From positions 764,872 to 828,871 of the forward strand of contig NC_084807.1 of NCBI RefSeq assembly GCF_963583255.1: DNA of 64,000 bases, written 5' to 3'. The position numbers and the translations under genes were made by a program. Positions within the stretch are counted from its first letter, which is position 1. The number at the start of each line of letters is the position of its first letter. This stretch comes from Pyrus communis. Taxonomy: Eukaryota > Streptophyta > Magnoliopsida > Rosales > Rosaceae. The notes beneath the pieces are model-generated. The model saw only the letters and a program-made list of their open reading frames with translations. It made no database searches and was not told the DNA's origin. Below, piece by piece: positions 1-11,700 of the stretch.

Positions 1-3000
1 GGAACTGAACATAACACACATTTTTCCCAAGGTTAGGATCCATTAGAAAGCACATAGCTTCCCTCAAGGCCTTACTGTTGTTGATGTAATGATCACAATC
101 AAGATTCAACAGGAAAGGTCCGTTGGTGAGGACTGCAGATACTCGAACCTGCAAGAGAGTTTCATTGGCATCAGACAGAGAAAAAAAACCTAATTCTACA
201 GAGATAAAGTGATAAACCAATTCTAGAACATAAAAATACTAAATACTCACAAGTGCATTCATAGCACCAGCCTTCTTGTGATGTTGGAAACCTGGACGCT
301 TTTCACGAGAAACATAGACTAAACGTGGCAGTTCATTACCATCAGTATCGAGCCCTCCACTTTGGCCTAAGAAAACCTGAAAGTGGAAAGATAAATACAG
401 ATCTTAGTACGAAGTCATATATTTTAAACTCAGCTTCAGCATTCCAAATAAGCGTCAATTAGTCAGTATCAACTTCAATAACTATCTCCCATAGCTTAAA
501 GAGATCTGTCACGTAAGATATATCCACCTGAATCATTCCTGGATGGTCTCTAGTATTATTTCCAGGCCATGGGGTACCATCTTGCATGATCCATCCTTCT
601 TCGGGTATTTTTGTGGCCTTTGCAACAAGCCCGTTAACACGAACTTTAAATTCTTCGTATTCTCTCTGAAACCAAAAAGGAAAGACTACAAGTGAGGAGG
701 AGCACTTTTGTAATGGGGCAGAGTGTTTTAGATGTTTACGCTAAGGGCCTACCTTCATTGCTCTACGCTCTTTGACGAATGATGGTTGAACTTTATCCTT
801 TAAGTAATCAATCTTCTGTGAAAAGTACCATTCAGGAGCCCGAGGCTCAATAGCATACTTCTTGCAGAAAGGGACCCATTTCCTAGCAAATTCTGAAGTT
901 TCAGACAGAGCTTCGAATGTCAACATTGCAGCTCCATCATCAGAAACATAGCAAGAAACCTTGTCAACTGGGTAGTCAACTGCAAGAATAGATAGCACAG
1001 TATTTGCTGTCACCATAGGAGGCTCCTTCAATGGATCAACAGTACTGACAAAGATGTCAACAGCAGCTAAGTTTGATGGTTCTCCTTCTCGGTCATATCT
1101 GCAACTCAAATGAAATAGGAATTAAACTCAAAATACATGGGCAAACAAATCTGAAATGACACTGCTAATTGACATTTTCAAACGACTTTAATCATTTATG
1201 TAACGAAGGGTATTCGCAAAGAAATTTTCCCACCTCAAAGAAAGTCTGTCAAGATATGTTTCACGATTTACAGGGAGCCACTTTGGGAACTGATCGAGAA
1301 TCCAGGAAATTGCAAACCAAATCTCACAAATGACTGATATCAGCCACAGAGCATAGGCATTGGGCACAGGATTTGTTATTCGATAGTGCAAGAAAATGCA
1401 CAGAATAATAAGCCGCAGAACAATGACCATTCTGTAAGGATTTATTCTAGAAGATGGAATCGAGACCTTTCTGGAAAGAGGCTGCCTAGCTTCATCATTC
1501 CTGCAAAACAGAAAGAGCATCCACATGAAAATCAACTCTTGTTACAATGTAATTTGAAAACAAAGAAAAAAAATGTCAATCGAATTTAAGTGACAGAAAA
1601 CAACAGTGCTACAGAGCAATATGTAGTATGTTCATAACTATTGCTATAACAAAGGTTTGCCTTATACCAGACTAGCCTCACCACAGTTTTAGATTTTGAC
1701 TTTTCTAGTAGCAGGAAAGCTTATGTAAACAAGATAAGTCGCAACTTTTAAGGTTCTAAGCCATGCTAAAAACTGTCAACAAAGAGTAAAAAGAAACTTT
1801 GCAGTTTAATCAAGAGAAAACCCACAATAATGAGTAGTTGACAACCAGATCATTGCTGGTGTTAATAAAGTGTTAGACACAAATACTGCTGTAGTGAAGG
1901 TTTTCCTAGCCTCTCCATATATTATTAGATTTTAAATTGTCTCGTGGCAGTAGTACTTACGCCACCAAGACAAGAAGCAAAGTTTAAATTTCTCTATTTT
2001 GACAATCAAACTATTAACAAAACCAGATACAAAAGCAGGCTAACTCAACCACAAAGAAAATGAGGCAGAACCTACAATAAAGAGTCATCCACAATCACAT
2101 CAGATCTGGCATCAATATCTCCACCGCCTCTTTCTGAAGTGGCTTGGCCAGTGCTCATTGGAATGACATTCTTCTCTTGCTTCATTTTCCAGCCATCCAC
2201 TCTCTCTTTCCATGCTACATTTCCTATCCCGGGAGAACCAAACTCCCTCACAGGATCCACAACCCTTATATTAGCTGCAGAAAGAATATAAATGACCTTG
2301 AGACAATACTGGCAGGAACACATATAGAGACTGAGAACATGTCACAAATGTGCAGAGAGACATACGGGATTGATTAACATCTGATCCATAAGAATGATGA
2401 TGGGCACGCTTTCCAGGACCAACTCCAGGAGATGCCATTGAAAGGCGCTCTGGTGAAGCGGCAGACAGTTCTCCGGAAACCTAAAAATTGGCAATTTACA
2501 GAGGGTAAATTCCAGAAACGCTCTTCATAAAGAATGAAAGTAGCTTTCCAAAAGTATTTTGGCCTACCTCTTGGCCACTAGCGAGTAGAGGGATGTGATT
2601 GTGAGAAACCTCTTTATCATAATTTGGAGCTGAAACATCCTCTCCCCGGCCATATGTCATATGCCAGCTCAGCATGCGTTCTGCAATCTTTTGCTTCTCG
2701 TTTTGATTTTCTGAAGTGTAGTTGAAATCACTGGTACCATCATCAGCAACAGCATCCTCTTCTCTATCACCAAGAATTGCAGGGCTTCCTGAAAACAACC
2801 ACGCAAAAATAAGAAGTGATTACATACATTAAGTGTTTGATAAAAACAATCAAGGTCTTGCAACATTGCACAAATTCAAGTTCTGATGAAAATTTCTTTC
2901 CCATAAACTAGCCAAAGAGAATTTACCAACATTTTATAAAACTCAAGTAATGTGGCCATTTTTAGACTTACTTGTGATTGCAATATTTATAAGCAAATAA

Positions 3001-3943
3001 AGATTAGCTAACAACTTCACTAAATCATGATATTGAAAATAATGAAATTAAAGTAATTACAAGTCTTAAAAACCTTTGTGCCTCTTGTATCTGGTTTTGC
3101 ATTGAGGGCAAGACTGATTTCCATCCTTTCTCTCGTACTCATAGCATGGCCTGCAAACAGGAAAGGCACAGACATCGCAGGCAATGAATGGTTCCCCATC
3201 TGCAGTCTTCCCAACATTATCCCCACAGATCTGGCAGACCTTACCCCCGACGCTCTTCATGGGCTTTGCCTAAGTAGTTAATCATTCATATAGACATAGT
3301 TTAGTAATATGCATTGACAGGTGTTGTGGAGCACGTGCTAATCGTGATAGTGCAGTGAACAACCAAACTTAATTACAACATCAATTTGAAAAACTCAAAA
3401 TCCCCCATCCTCCACCCAAAAAAAGACAAGGTCACTGCCCAGGAAATAGTCAAAATCTTTAGGGTATGTTTGGGTGACGGACTCTCAAATTCTATGGGTT
3501 TTAGGTAAAGTGATGAAAAAATGGATCACAAAAGGTTAGATAAGATAGATTAGAAATGCATCACATGAGTATTACAAAAGCATGTGTGAGTGATCTAAGG
3601 GTTTCATGTTGTGCATTTCTAATCACTCCTATCTAACTTTTTGTGATCCATTTCTTCACCACTTTGCCTAAATCCATTAGAATTTGGAAGTCCCTCGCGT
3701 AAACATACCCTTGATGAATCTAATGCCCCATTTGTTTGCTAGGAAAATGTGCTGAAGACAGACAGAAACTTTCAAAGCTTTCATCACTCGGGAACTGAAA
3801 TTGCAACACTACCCACTCAAGTATTTCACTCAGAAAGGGAACATCTGTCACTTTCGCCCAATTTCTCATCAAACAAAGGGAAAATTGCAAAAAACCAATA
3901 GAATGCTTATGATGCTTACCGCAGTTTCTCCTTCTGACTCCAT
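1..3943 (-). CDS. CESA3: Cellulose synthase catalytic subunit, CESA3 type (5' half; runs off the left edge)
   Basis: Catalytic subunit of the plasma-membrane cellulose synthase rosette, which polymerises glucose from UDP-glucose. Minus-strand exons, phases checked: 3943-3920, 3269-3074, 2788-2568, 2480-2366, 2274-2076, 1500-1234, 1098-753, 665-528, 376-251 and 148 to beyond base 1. These give the first ~593 residues of an expected ~1,070. Visible domains: a RING-type zinc finger with Cys 20, 23, 39, 42, 47, 50, 62 and 65; an acidic variable region; two membrane spans at about 276-293 and 303-323; the first catalytic aspartates (YVSDDG, D394-D395); and the DxD pair in NLDCDHY (D561, D563). The TED and QxxRW motifs lie outside the window. 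The start MESEGETA is the first codon in a short exon and matches the usual N-terminus. Assignment to the CESA3 (primary wall) subgroup is from the zinc-finger and N-terminal wording; other primary-wall CESAs are the alternative. Confidence 0.95.
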
Positions 3944-4073
3944 TGCCACCTTCTCCTTTGCTCAGATGTGAACAATGGCTCAAAATTCTTGTTCAAGCTC
4001 AACAAGATCTATGCATGTCTAAGATCGCAGTAACTTTTTTCCACTCAAAAATCCCAAGATCTGGATTATGCAC

Positions 4074-4356
4074 CTGGAAAAGGGAAGGTAAAGAAAAATC
4101 AGATTTTACCACCTTTTTCAGCAAGCATTTTCTACACCATAGATCACTGAATATATTATTCAAATGTGGCAAATTAAAATACGATTTTCTTCCCCGGTTT
4201 TCTCGGTAACCAAACAGATTGAAATAAGTGATATCCAGTGGAGAACAGCACAGTCAACATTTCCAAATCTAATCTTTTAATGTAAGAACAACATAAAGCC
4301 GAATAATAATGTAAAACAAAAAAGGACCAAAACTTAAATCCAACTAGAAACCATAC
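4074..4356 (-). other. Probable 5'UTR intron of the CESA3 gene
   Basis: On the minus strand a good donor (AAG|GTATGG, exon side ending at 4357) and a polypyrimidine acceptor (TTTTCCAG|GTGC, exon resuming at 4073) bracket 283 bp between the predicted transcription start and the ATG at 3943. A leader intron is common in plant CESA genes. No transcript was available, so this is inferred from splice signals only. Confidence 0.6.
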
Positions 4357-4569
4357 CTTAAGATCAAAAGAATCGATCTTTATCGCCAATTCTTCAAATC
4401 CAGGACACCCAATTGAAAATAATCCAAAATCGATCCAATTCTCCAGCAGATCTTAGAAATTAGACAAATTGGAAAAAACCCAGATGAAAAGTTCACTGCT
4501 TGGATCCCAAAAATCAAAAGAGAGAGTGATCAATTAATACACTGAAGCAGACAAAACCACAATTCAAAT

Positions 4570-4650
4570 CACAGCTCTCTCTCTCTCTCTCCCTTTCTCT
4601 CTAAAAAGTGTCTCAGTATGTGTATAACTGTAAATATTTATATAATGTGT
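4570..4650 (-). promoter_or_regulatory. Core promoter and GA-rich leader of CESA3
   Basis: Read on the minus strand, TATATAAATA lies at about 4634-4643. A GA/CT-rich tract follows at about 4572-4601, where the 5'UTR should start. This spacing fits a TATA-driven start near 4605, about 660 bp before the ATG in genomic distance. Confidence 0.6.
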
Positions 4651-4945
4651 GGGAGAGGAGAAAATGGCTTAAGACTTGAGAGGGGCGAAGGGGACAGAGG
4701 AACAACTTGAAGCCCTTTAGACTCTGTCACTACCACCGACGCTGTTAGAGACAGAGGTGCATTAGTTGTAGAAGAAGACACATCAACTACCTCAATAATT
4801 TCATTTTATAAAATTACGTCAAAAAATTGTGTGTTATAAAATTGTTTTAATAATAAAAGTTGCAAAAAAAAATATATATATATATATAGAAAATGTAATT
4901 ATGAAAGGTGAAAGCAAAACTTTACTGTTTGGCTTATTTGATGAT

Positions 4946-6572
4946 TTGGTCTAGAAATTGTCATTTACATTATGTTTGGATAGGGAAAATAAACTTAGAA
5001 TTTGAATTAAATTCGGAATTTATAAATTGATATGCACCAATTCCCTTATTTGGATTCATAAACATGAAAATTTAGATTTTCTGTGTGAAAAAAAAAATTA
5101 GAATTTGTGTCACATCCCGGCCCGGGACGGATCACTTCCCTGGCCCGCTCCACCACTGTAGCACGATATTGTCCGCTTTGGGCTTACCATTCCCTCACGG
5201 TTTTGTTTTTGGCTTTAGGCTTACCATTCCCTCACGGTTTGGTCTAGAAATTGTCATTTACATTATGTTTGGATAGGGAAAATAAACTTGGAATTTGAAT
5301 TAAATTCGGAATTTATAAATTGATATGCACCAATTCCCTTATTTGGATTCATAAACATGAAAATTTAGATTTTCTGTGTGAAAAAAAAATTAGAATTTGT
5401 GTCACATCCCGGCCCGGGACGGATCACTTCCCTGGCCCGCTCCACCACTGTAGCACGATATTGTCCGCTTTGGGCTTACCATTCCCTCACGGTTTTGTTT
5501 TTGGCTTTGGGCTTACCATTCCTTCACGGTTTGGTCTAGAAATTGTCATTTACATTATGTTTGGATAGGGAAAATAAACTTGGAATTTGAATTAAATTCG
5601 GAATTTATAAATTGATATGCACCAATTCCCTTATTTGGATTCATAAATATGAAAATTTAGATTTTCTGTGTGAAAAAAAAAATTAGAATTTGTGTCACAT
5701 CCCCGCCCGGGACGGATCACTTCCCTGGCCCACTCCACCACTGTAGCACGATATTGTCCGCTTTGGGCTTACCATTCCCTCACGGTTTTGTTTTTGGCTT
5801 TGGGCTTACCATTCCCTCATGGTTTGGTCTAGAAATTGTCATTTACATTATGTTTGGATAGGGAAAATAAACTTGGAATTTGAATTAAATTCGGAATTTA
5901 TAAATTGATATGCACCAATTCCCTTATTTGGATTCATAAACATGAAAATTTAGATTTTCTGTGTGAAAAAAAAAATTAGAATTTGTGTCACATCCCCGCC
6001 CGGGACGGATCACTTCCCTGGCTCGCTCCACCACTGTAGCACGATATTGTCCGCTTTGGGCTTACCATTCCCTCACGGTTTTGTTTTTGGCTTTGGACTT
6101 ACCATTCCCTCACGGTTTGGTCTAGAAATTGTCATTTACATTATGTTTGGATAGGGAAAATAAACTTGAAATTTGAATTAAATTCGGAATTTATAAATTG
6201 ATATGCACCAATTCCCTTATTTGGATTCATAAACATGAAAATTTAGATTTTCTGTGTGAAAAAAAAAATTAGAATTTGTGTCACATCCCTGCCCGGGACG
6301 GATCACTTCCCTGGCCCGCTCCACCACTGTAGCACGATATTGTCTGCTTTGGGCTTACCATTCCCTCACGGTTTTGTTTTTGGCTTTGGGCTTACTATTC
6401 CCTCACGGTTTGATCTAGAAATTGTCATTTACATTATGTTTGGATAGGGAAAATAAACTTGGAATTTGAATTAAATTCGGAATTTATAAATTGATATGCA
6501 CCAATTCCCTTATTTGGATTCATAAACATGAAAATTTAGATTTTCTGTGTGAAAAAAAAAAATTAGAATTTG
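4946..6572 (+). repeat. Tandem array of a ~293-bp unit: host flank plus truncated Cassandra LTR 5' end
   Basis: Six near-identical copies of a flank segment (the motif TTTGGTCTAGAAATTG recurs at about 4946, 5239, 5531, 5824, 6117 and 6409). Each is followed by an LTR start TGTCACATCC at 5108, 5400, 5693, 5986, 6279 and 6573 (spacings 292, 293, 293, 293, 294). In the first five copies only about 130 bp of LTR is present before it jumps back to the flank within a TTTGG microhomology. The sixth continues into the full LTR. Copies differ by scattered point changes, for example CCCGGCCC versus CCCCGCCC at the LTR start. Short open frames of 63 codons in each unit are by-products of the repeat and not genes. 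Confidence 0.95.
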
Positions 6573-6893
6573 TGTCACATCCCCGCCCGGGACGGATCAC
6601 TTCTCTGGCCCGCTCCACCACTGTAGCACGATATTGTCCGTTTTGGGCTTACCATTCCCTCACGGTTTTGTTTTTGGCTTTGGGCTTACCATTCCCTCAC
6701 GGTTTTGTTTTTGGGAACTCAAAAGCAACTTCCCAGTGGGTCACCCATCATGGGATTGCTCTAGCCCCCTTCTCGCTTAACTTCGGAGTTCCTACGGAAC
6801 CCGAAGCCAGTGAGCTCCCAAAAGACCTCGTGCTAGGTAGGGATTGGAATATACATTTAAGGATCACTCCCCTGGGCGATGTGGGATGTCACA
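6573..6893 (+). mobile_element. Cassandra TRIM solo LTR with 5-bp target duplication
   Basis: The element begins TGTCACATCC and ends GGGATGTCACA, so it has the TG...CA ends and inverted terminal bases of an LTR. It is flanked by ATTTG at 6568-6572 and again at 6894-6898, a canonical 5-bp target-site duplication. The middle resembles 5S rRNA, the defining trait of Cassandra terminal-repeat retrotransposons in miniature. There is no internal domain or second LTR, so it is a solo LTR. It carries an internal ~37-bp duplication of the GGGCTTACCATTCCC segment (about 6642-6713), also seen in the array units to its left. It sits inside an older AT-rich repeat whose halves are seen on both sides. Confidence 0.88.
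6728..6811 (-). other. 5S rRNA-like segment inside the Cassandra LTR
   Basis: Read on the minus strand, blocks match the plant 5S rRNA 3' two-thirds: GAACTCCGAAGTTAAGCG in the internal-promoter region and GGGTGACCCACTGGGAAGT near the 3' end. The matches are interrupted by diverged stretches, so it is a 5S-derived module and not a functional 5S gene. Cassandra 5S segments keep RNA polymerase III promoter boxes in other plants; whether this copy is transcribed cannot be seen. Confidence 0.8.
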
Positions 6894-7005
6894 ATTTGGG
6901 ACCTCCAATTCCCAATTTTAAATTCCATGTAAATAGATGTCATTTCCTAATTTCTATGATTAAGATTTTAAAAATAACATATTTCTATTCAATTTCATTG
7001 TTTTT

Positions 7006-7232
7006 TAAGTTAACCAAATAAGAAAATTTACAAATACTAGGAAATAAAATCTCGTCATTCCAATTTCCGTCATTTTAAAATTTCTTAGTAATCTTAAATT
7101 TATTCATCCAAACGTAATGTTAAGTTAACTAAACAAGAAAATTCACAAATACTAGGAAATAAAATCCCGTCATTCCAATTTTCGTCATTCTAAATTTCTT
7201 AGTAATCTTGAATTTCTTCATCTAAACATAAT
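7006..7232. repeat. Two-copy tandem duplication, period ~115 bp
   Basis: Both copies begin TAAGTTAAC (7006 and 7121) and share AAATACTAGGAAATAAAATC and the following CGTCATTCC block with a few substitutions. Non-coding, AT-rich, next to the Cassandra insertion. Confidence 0.8.
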
Positions 7233-8753
7233 AAATGTATGTTGTGAAATTGATTTTATCTTACTTTGTCAATTGAATTCTCAAAATCTAACAATTTCAT
7301 CTTTTTTGTTTATTCCATCAAATGGGTATTAAATTAAATGTCTGCTAATGCTTTCAAATAATGGGGGAAAACAAATACGCCTTTGTGCCTTAAGAGGAGT
7401 CGGTCTACGGGTCTAATCCATTAACAATTCTCAAAAAAAATATGAACATTTCATTTTTTATACAACTCTTTATCTCCAACTTTGCTGCTAAAACAATCTC
7501 AATTACATTTTTTATGACTCTAATGCAAATCCAAGGATTTTTCTCCATAATTACCTCCCCCAGTGGTTCACCATCCTCTCATTTGTCGGGAGGTAACTAA
7601 GTGGAAAGGTCCCTACGTTTGAACTAAAGTTGTTAAAGATGAAATTGAAATTGTTTTAACGGGCAAGTTGGAGGTCAAGAGTTGTTTTAAAAAAACAAAA
7701 TGTCCTTAGTGCCTTTTAATTTAGGGAAACTTTAACGAAAATCTCTATGTACTGTTCACTTTAACGAAAAACCACATTTTGACACTAAAAAGTCAATCAT
7801 AGTACTATTCACTTTACCGTTTATTTTGTCATTGTCGTTAAAATTTAAAGTTTTCAAGTCCTTTTTCATTAGTTTTCATTTTAATTTAACGTCTATTTGA
7901 CGAATGCAAAGAAAATGCCTTGATTTTGAAAAAAATGATTTGAGAGGATATAATGAGACTAAATGCAGTTTTAAGCTAGGAAATCAATATGATCCCCAAT
8001 CAAACATGCTTCCACGTCTTGCGGAGCAAGCAATGGTTGAGCTCAGCAAGGTATGCATGTCTCACCTACCATTTTAGAGGGTGTGGTGGCACCATTGATC
8101 TATTAGTTTGATTCAAAGATGTTGAGTCCATAAGTGAACTTCTAAGATGCTTGTATTATGATCGTCTTACTTCAACTTAGAAAAAACTCATAATCCAACA
8201 AATGTCTCTAACTATGATTTGAAGTGGAATTCCCTTTAAGGATGAATAGTTACCAAAAGACTATGCATTTAAAAGTAGATCGGAATAGTGTGTTCTCCCA
8301 TATTCTTTATAGAGTGAGATAAGAGAGGGACGAAAAGAGGAAATGAGTTTAGCTTTATGAATTGATCGCAAAAACTACTTCTAATTTATGCAATCACATT
8401 CCTAAATAATAATTTTTTTTATTTTTAAATAATATTAACTACAACAAAATTGAATGACGAAATTCAAGAATTTAAAGAAAAAAAAGATAAAAACCCTAAA
8501 AATATTGTTAATTGTCACGAAATGTGTAATGAGGCGAAAGGTATTTTCCAAAGAGAAAAAAAGAAGAAGCATTCAACGCTGGTAGGAGTGCAAAAGGACA
8601 GGCTTCGTAGAGTGTCCCTCTTGCATAAGCGCCTCAGCGATCCAAACGCCGTAAATCTTCTTCCGCCGCCTCAACTCGGTTTGGGATCCATTCAGTCAAT
8701 TAGGGTTCCACTGCAGCAAAAGAAAGAAACTTTGAAGCGGAAAATTGAAATCG
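7233..8753. other. Intergenic DNA and leader of the FRA10AC1-like gene
   Basis: Apart from the MITE at 7724-7880 I see only AT-rich unique-looking sequence up to about 8500. The stretch 8530-8753 is less AT-rich and is probably the 5'UTR of the gene starting at 8754. A long open frame here (8450-8833) overlaps that leader in another frame and is not supported as a gene. Confidence 0.5.
7724..7880 (+). mobile_element. 157-bp hAT-like MITE, copy 1
   Basis: Starts GGGAAACTTTAACGAAAA and ends near TCATTAGTTTTCATT. It is flanked by TTAATTTA at 7716-7723 and 7881-7888, an 8-bp target duplication that can be extended to 10 bp (TTTTAATTTA). The same family occurs in reverse orientation inside the ARP7 gene at 59560-59714, also with an 8-bp duplication. 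Terminal inverted repeats are weak, so the hAT assignment rests mainly on target-duplication length and size. Confidence 0.7.
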
Positions 8754-11700
8754 ATGGCGTCGTTTGGGTCTTTAAAATCTGCAATCTTCGACAGAGAAGA
8801 GAGAAAACAGTACTTTTCTCCCCTCTTTTGTGACTTTCTCTCTGTCCAATTGTCCTTTAAATTTTCAATTTAATCTCTTGTTTTTTGGGGAGGATTTCAG
8901 GCAGTACCAGGCTCACATTCTCGGCCTCAACGCTTACGACCGCCACAAAAAGTTCGTCAAAGATTACGGTGCGATTATACAATTCACACACACATATATA
9001 TGGGGTCAAATATAGAATTTGGGTTTCTATTCTGAAGAAATGGCAAAGTTTGGAACTTTTTTATGTTTTAAGTGAATTGGAGCTAATTAGTGTCAAGAAA
9101 GGACCAAAGGGAAGCATTCACAAATAGTGAGCTCTTTATTTGTTGAATCCTAACGTCCTAGAGCAAATGGATGATGAACAGTCTCCTCCAATTAGAAGGA
9201 AGGGAGGCTACAGTTGTCCATACAAATATGCACAAATAATAAATTCCTTTTTTTGGTTTTTTTTTTTTTTTTTTGGGGGGTGGGGGGTGGTTAATTTTGT
9301 TTTAATATAACCGTGAAACATATTAATATCTGTTACCGTTGATGGGGGAGCTCCTCCGTTGATGGTTGGTGCCATATCCTATCAACCTGTGGATTAGTGT
9401 CACTGCTTTTTACCATTTGGGATTGTTCATGACACTGCATTTCTCCGTTTGTTATAAAACTGAGTTATGTAAGCTACTAGATCTATGGGAAGGTAGCTAT
9501 AATACTAGTCATATGCTTAGTGGTACACTTTGGCGTTATTAGACGCGTTGTAGCCATGTTGGATGCTTCGTTATGATTGCAATCTGAGTGTTAAGGTTTT
9601 GTTGTGTAAGCTTTTTTGTCCATGTGCACGTATAAGTTTTTACCTTTTAAGCTTTCCAATTCATCAATGTGAACATTTTTCTCTCTAAATCCTAATTCCA
9701 TGGTGTTGTTTCATTAATAGGATTTTGTTGTCAGCTGTTTATTGTATTTTCGTACTTTGGTATATGTACAACTTTGTTTCTTGTTCAATATTTTGTACCC
9801 CTTTTGCTTTTGTCATTAATCTTGTTAGTTTTTTCTTTATAATTCAGCTTTGGCAACTCTTGATGAATGCCTTGTGTTGCAGTTAACTTTTATGGTAGAC
9901 AAGAATCTTCACATGTCAAGCTCCCAGTTAAAACAGATCAAGACACCCTAAGGGAAGGGTATCGGTATGGAAGCTGTAGTCCTTGTTCTCTAATGTGGTA
10001 GATTGCACTAGCATTTCTGACGTAAATATTTGTTGGAATCATTTAATTATGATAGGTTCATAAGATCCGAGGAAGATGATATGGACCGATCTTGGGAGCA
10101 AAGGCTGGTAAAGCGATACTATGACAAGCTGTTTAAAGAGTATCCTTTGCCAATTGCTGCTGTTTTTCTTCAATTGGGTTGAATGTTGAAATTTATTGTT
10201 ATCAACTTGTTTAGCCTATTGATGCTTGTGACATTGATTGCTTCATTGATTGTTGCCTTAAACTCGTTCAAGATACTGCATAGCGGACATGTCACATTAC
10301 AAGAGTGGTAAGGTAAGTAGTTAAATGAGATACAAAATTGTTAAGGTAATGTCTTTGTTTTTTTGTAGTTGGAGTAGAGAATCTGCATAAATGTGTTATC
10401 AATAGAAAAGGTAAAAAATTTGACAGCTATATGCTAGATTTTGCATGTCCAATTGAAATTGTCAGAGTTTATCAATTTTACTTGAATAATAAGGAAACTG
10501 AAGGTTTATTTTGGTCAAGAAAGAAATTGAAGTTAAGTTATGATGATTTTACTCTAACGAAATGGTTACAAAAACAAAAGGTCTGTTTAAATACTAGATA
10601 ATACGTTGTAGTTCATTTTTTTTAATGGTATACAGTTGTATATTATGACTCTAATGTGGTGTTTGGAGGTATAGCCTTTAAGTCATTGTTTACACATGAT
10701 TATTCTTTTCCATGATGTAAATAACAAGCCAGCATGTTAAATAATGTTCTCTGGTTTCTTAAAATTCTCCCTGTAGATTGGTCTAAGGTGGAGGACAGAG
10801 AAGGAAGTCATATCTGGTAAAGGTAATTTTATTCTCTTCATTGACTGCAAAGGTACCCCTCATCTGGACACTTAAAAACCTGTCTTTTTACCTTCCTCTT
10901 GAGTCTCAAGATTTTTGTTCTTTGAGTGTGCGTTTAAAGTTGATATTGTTTTCCAAGGTATTGGAAGAATGTTTGTAGTGTGTGAATCTTCTACTTTCTA
11001 ATATAAGTAGAATGTCACACATCTACAGAATTAAATTTTGGGCTTAACTCGTGTAGTAGCATGTGTCCTTCAAAATTTTAATGTATTTGTTTTTCCCTGT
11101 TTGGAAAACTGTGGTTTCTGAGTTTTTCAAAACTAAAATTTGGGCTTAACTCGTGGTAGCATGCACCCTTCAAAATTTCAATGTATTTCTTTTTCCCTTG
11201 TTTGGAAAACTGTGGTTTCTGAGTTTTTCAAATTTATTTCTCTTGCATGGTAGTTAAAATGCCACTATACTGTTGCCTTTCAGAAAAACAATAGCCAATT
11301 TGGTCACAATAGTGGTTGGGATGTTAAGCTCCCTGCGTTTCTTTAATCTTCCTTCTTCCACCTAACTCTGATTATTTCCCTACTCTCGAGAAAGGAAAGG
11401 AAGAAGAGGCCCATCCACTTCCAAGAGAAAAAGTTCCACATTCAAACCAAAAACTCCTTGGTTGACCCTGTTTGCTTAAATTTTTACCGACAGCATTCTA
11501 TGATGTATTATTTTATTCAAATGGTGAATGGAGCTGGAGTTTAGAATTGACTTGATACTGTTTTCTGACAGGGCAGTTCATATGTGGTAACAAACATTGT
11601 GATGTAAAAGATGGTTTAGCAAGCTATGAGGCAAGTTTCTGCACTAGCTAGTCATGACTATTTGATCTTTAAGTATTTGATGGGATGTGAAATTCATTGA

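Noticed and set aside
5085..6447. A row of nearly identical 63-codon open frames beginning MKKKIRICVTS
   Set aside because: They recur because the DNA is a tandem repeat of LTR plus flank. They cross the LTR start and have no protein-like conservation pattern.
6728..6811. A functional 5S rRNA gene
   Set aside because: Only parts match 5S, they sit inside an LTR with a target duplication, and there is no tandem 5S array or terminator.
4946..6893. Regular ~293-bp repeats as a possible CRISPR-like array
   Set aside because: Units are long, contiguous and made of an LTR fragment plus flank in a plant genome; there is no short-repeat/unique-spacer pattern.
6491..7021. 176-codon open frame across the Cassandra LTR
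   Set aside because: It runs through the 5S-like segment and both LTR ends, so it is not a gene.
8900..8904. Alternative acceptor four bases downstream in exon 2 of the FRA10AC1-like gene (GCAG)
   Set aside because: Using it shifts the frame and destroys the conserved QQYQAHILGLNAYDRHKK block.
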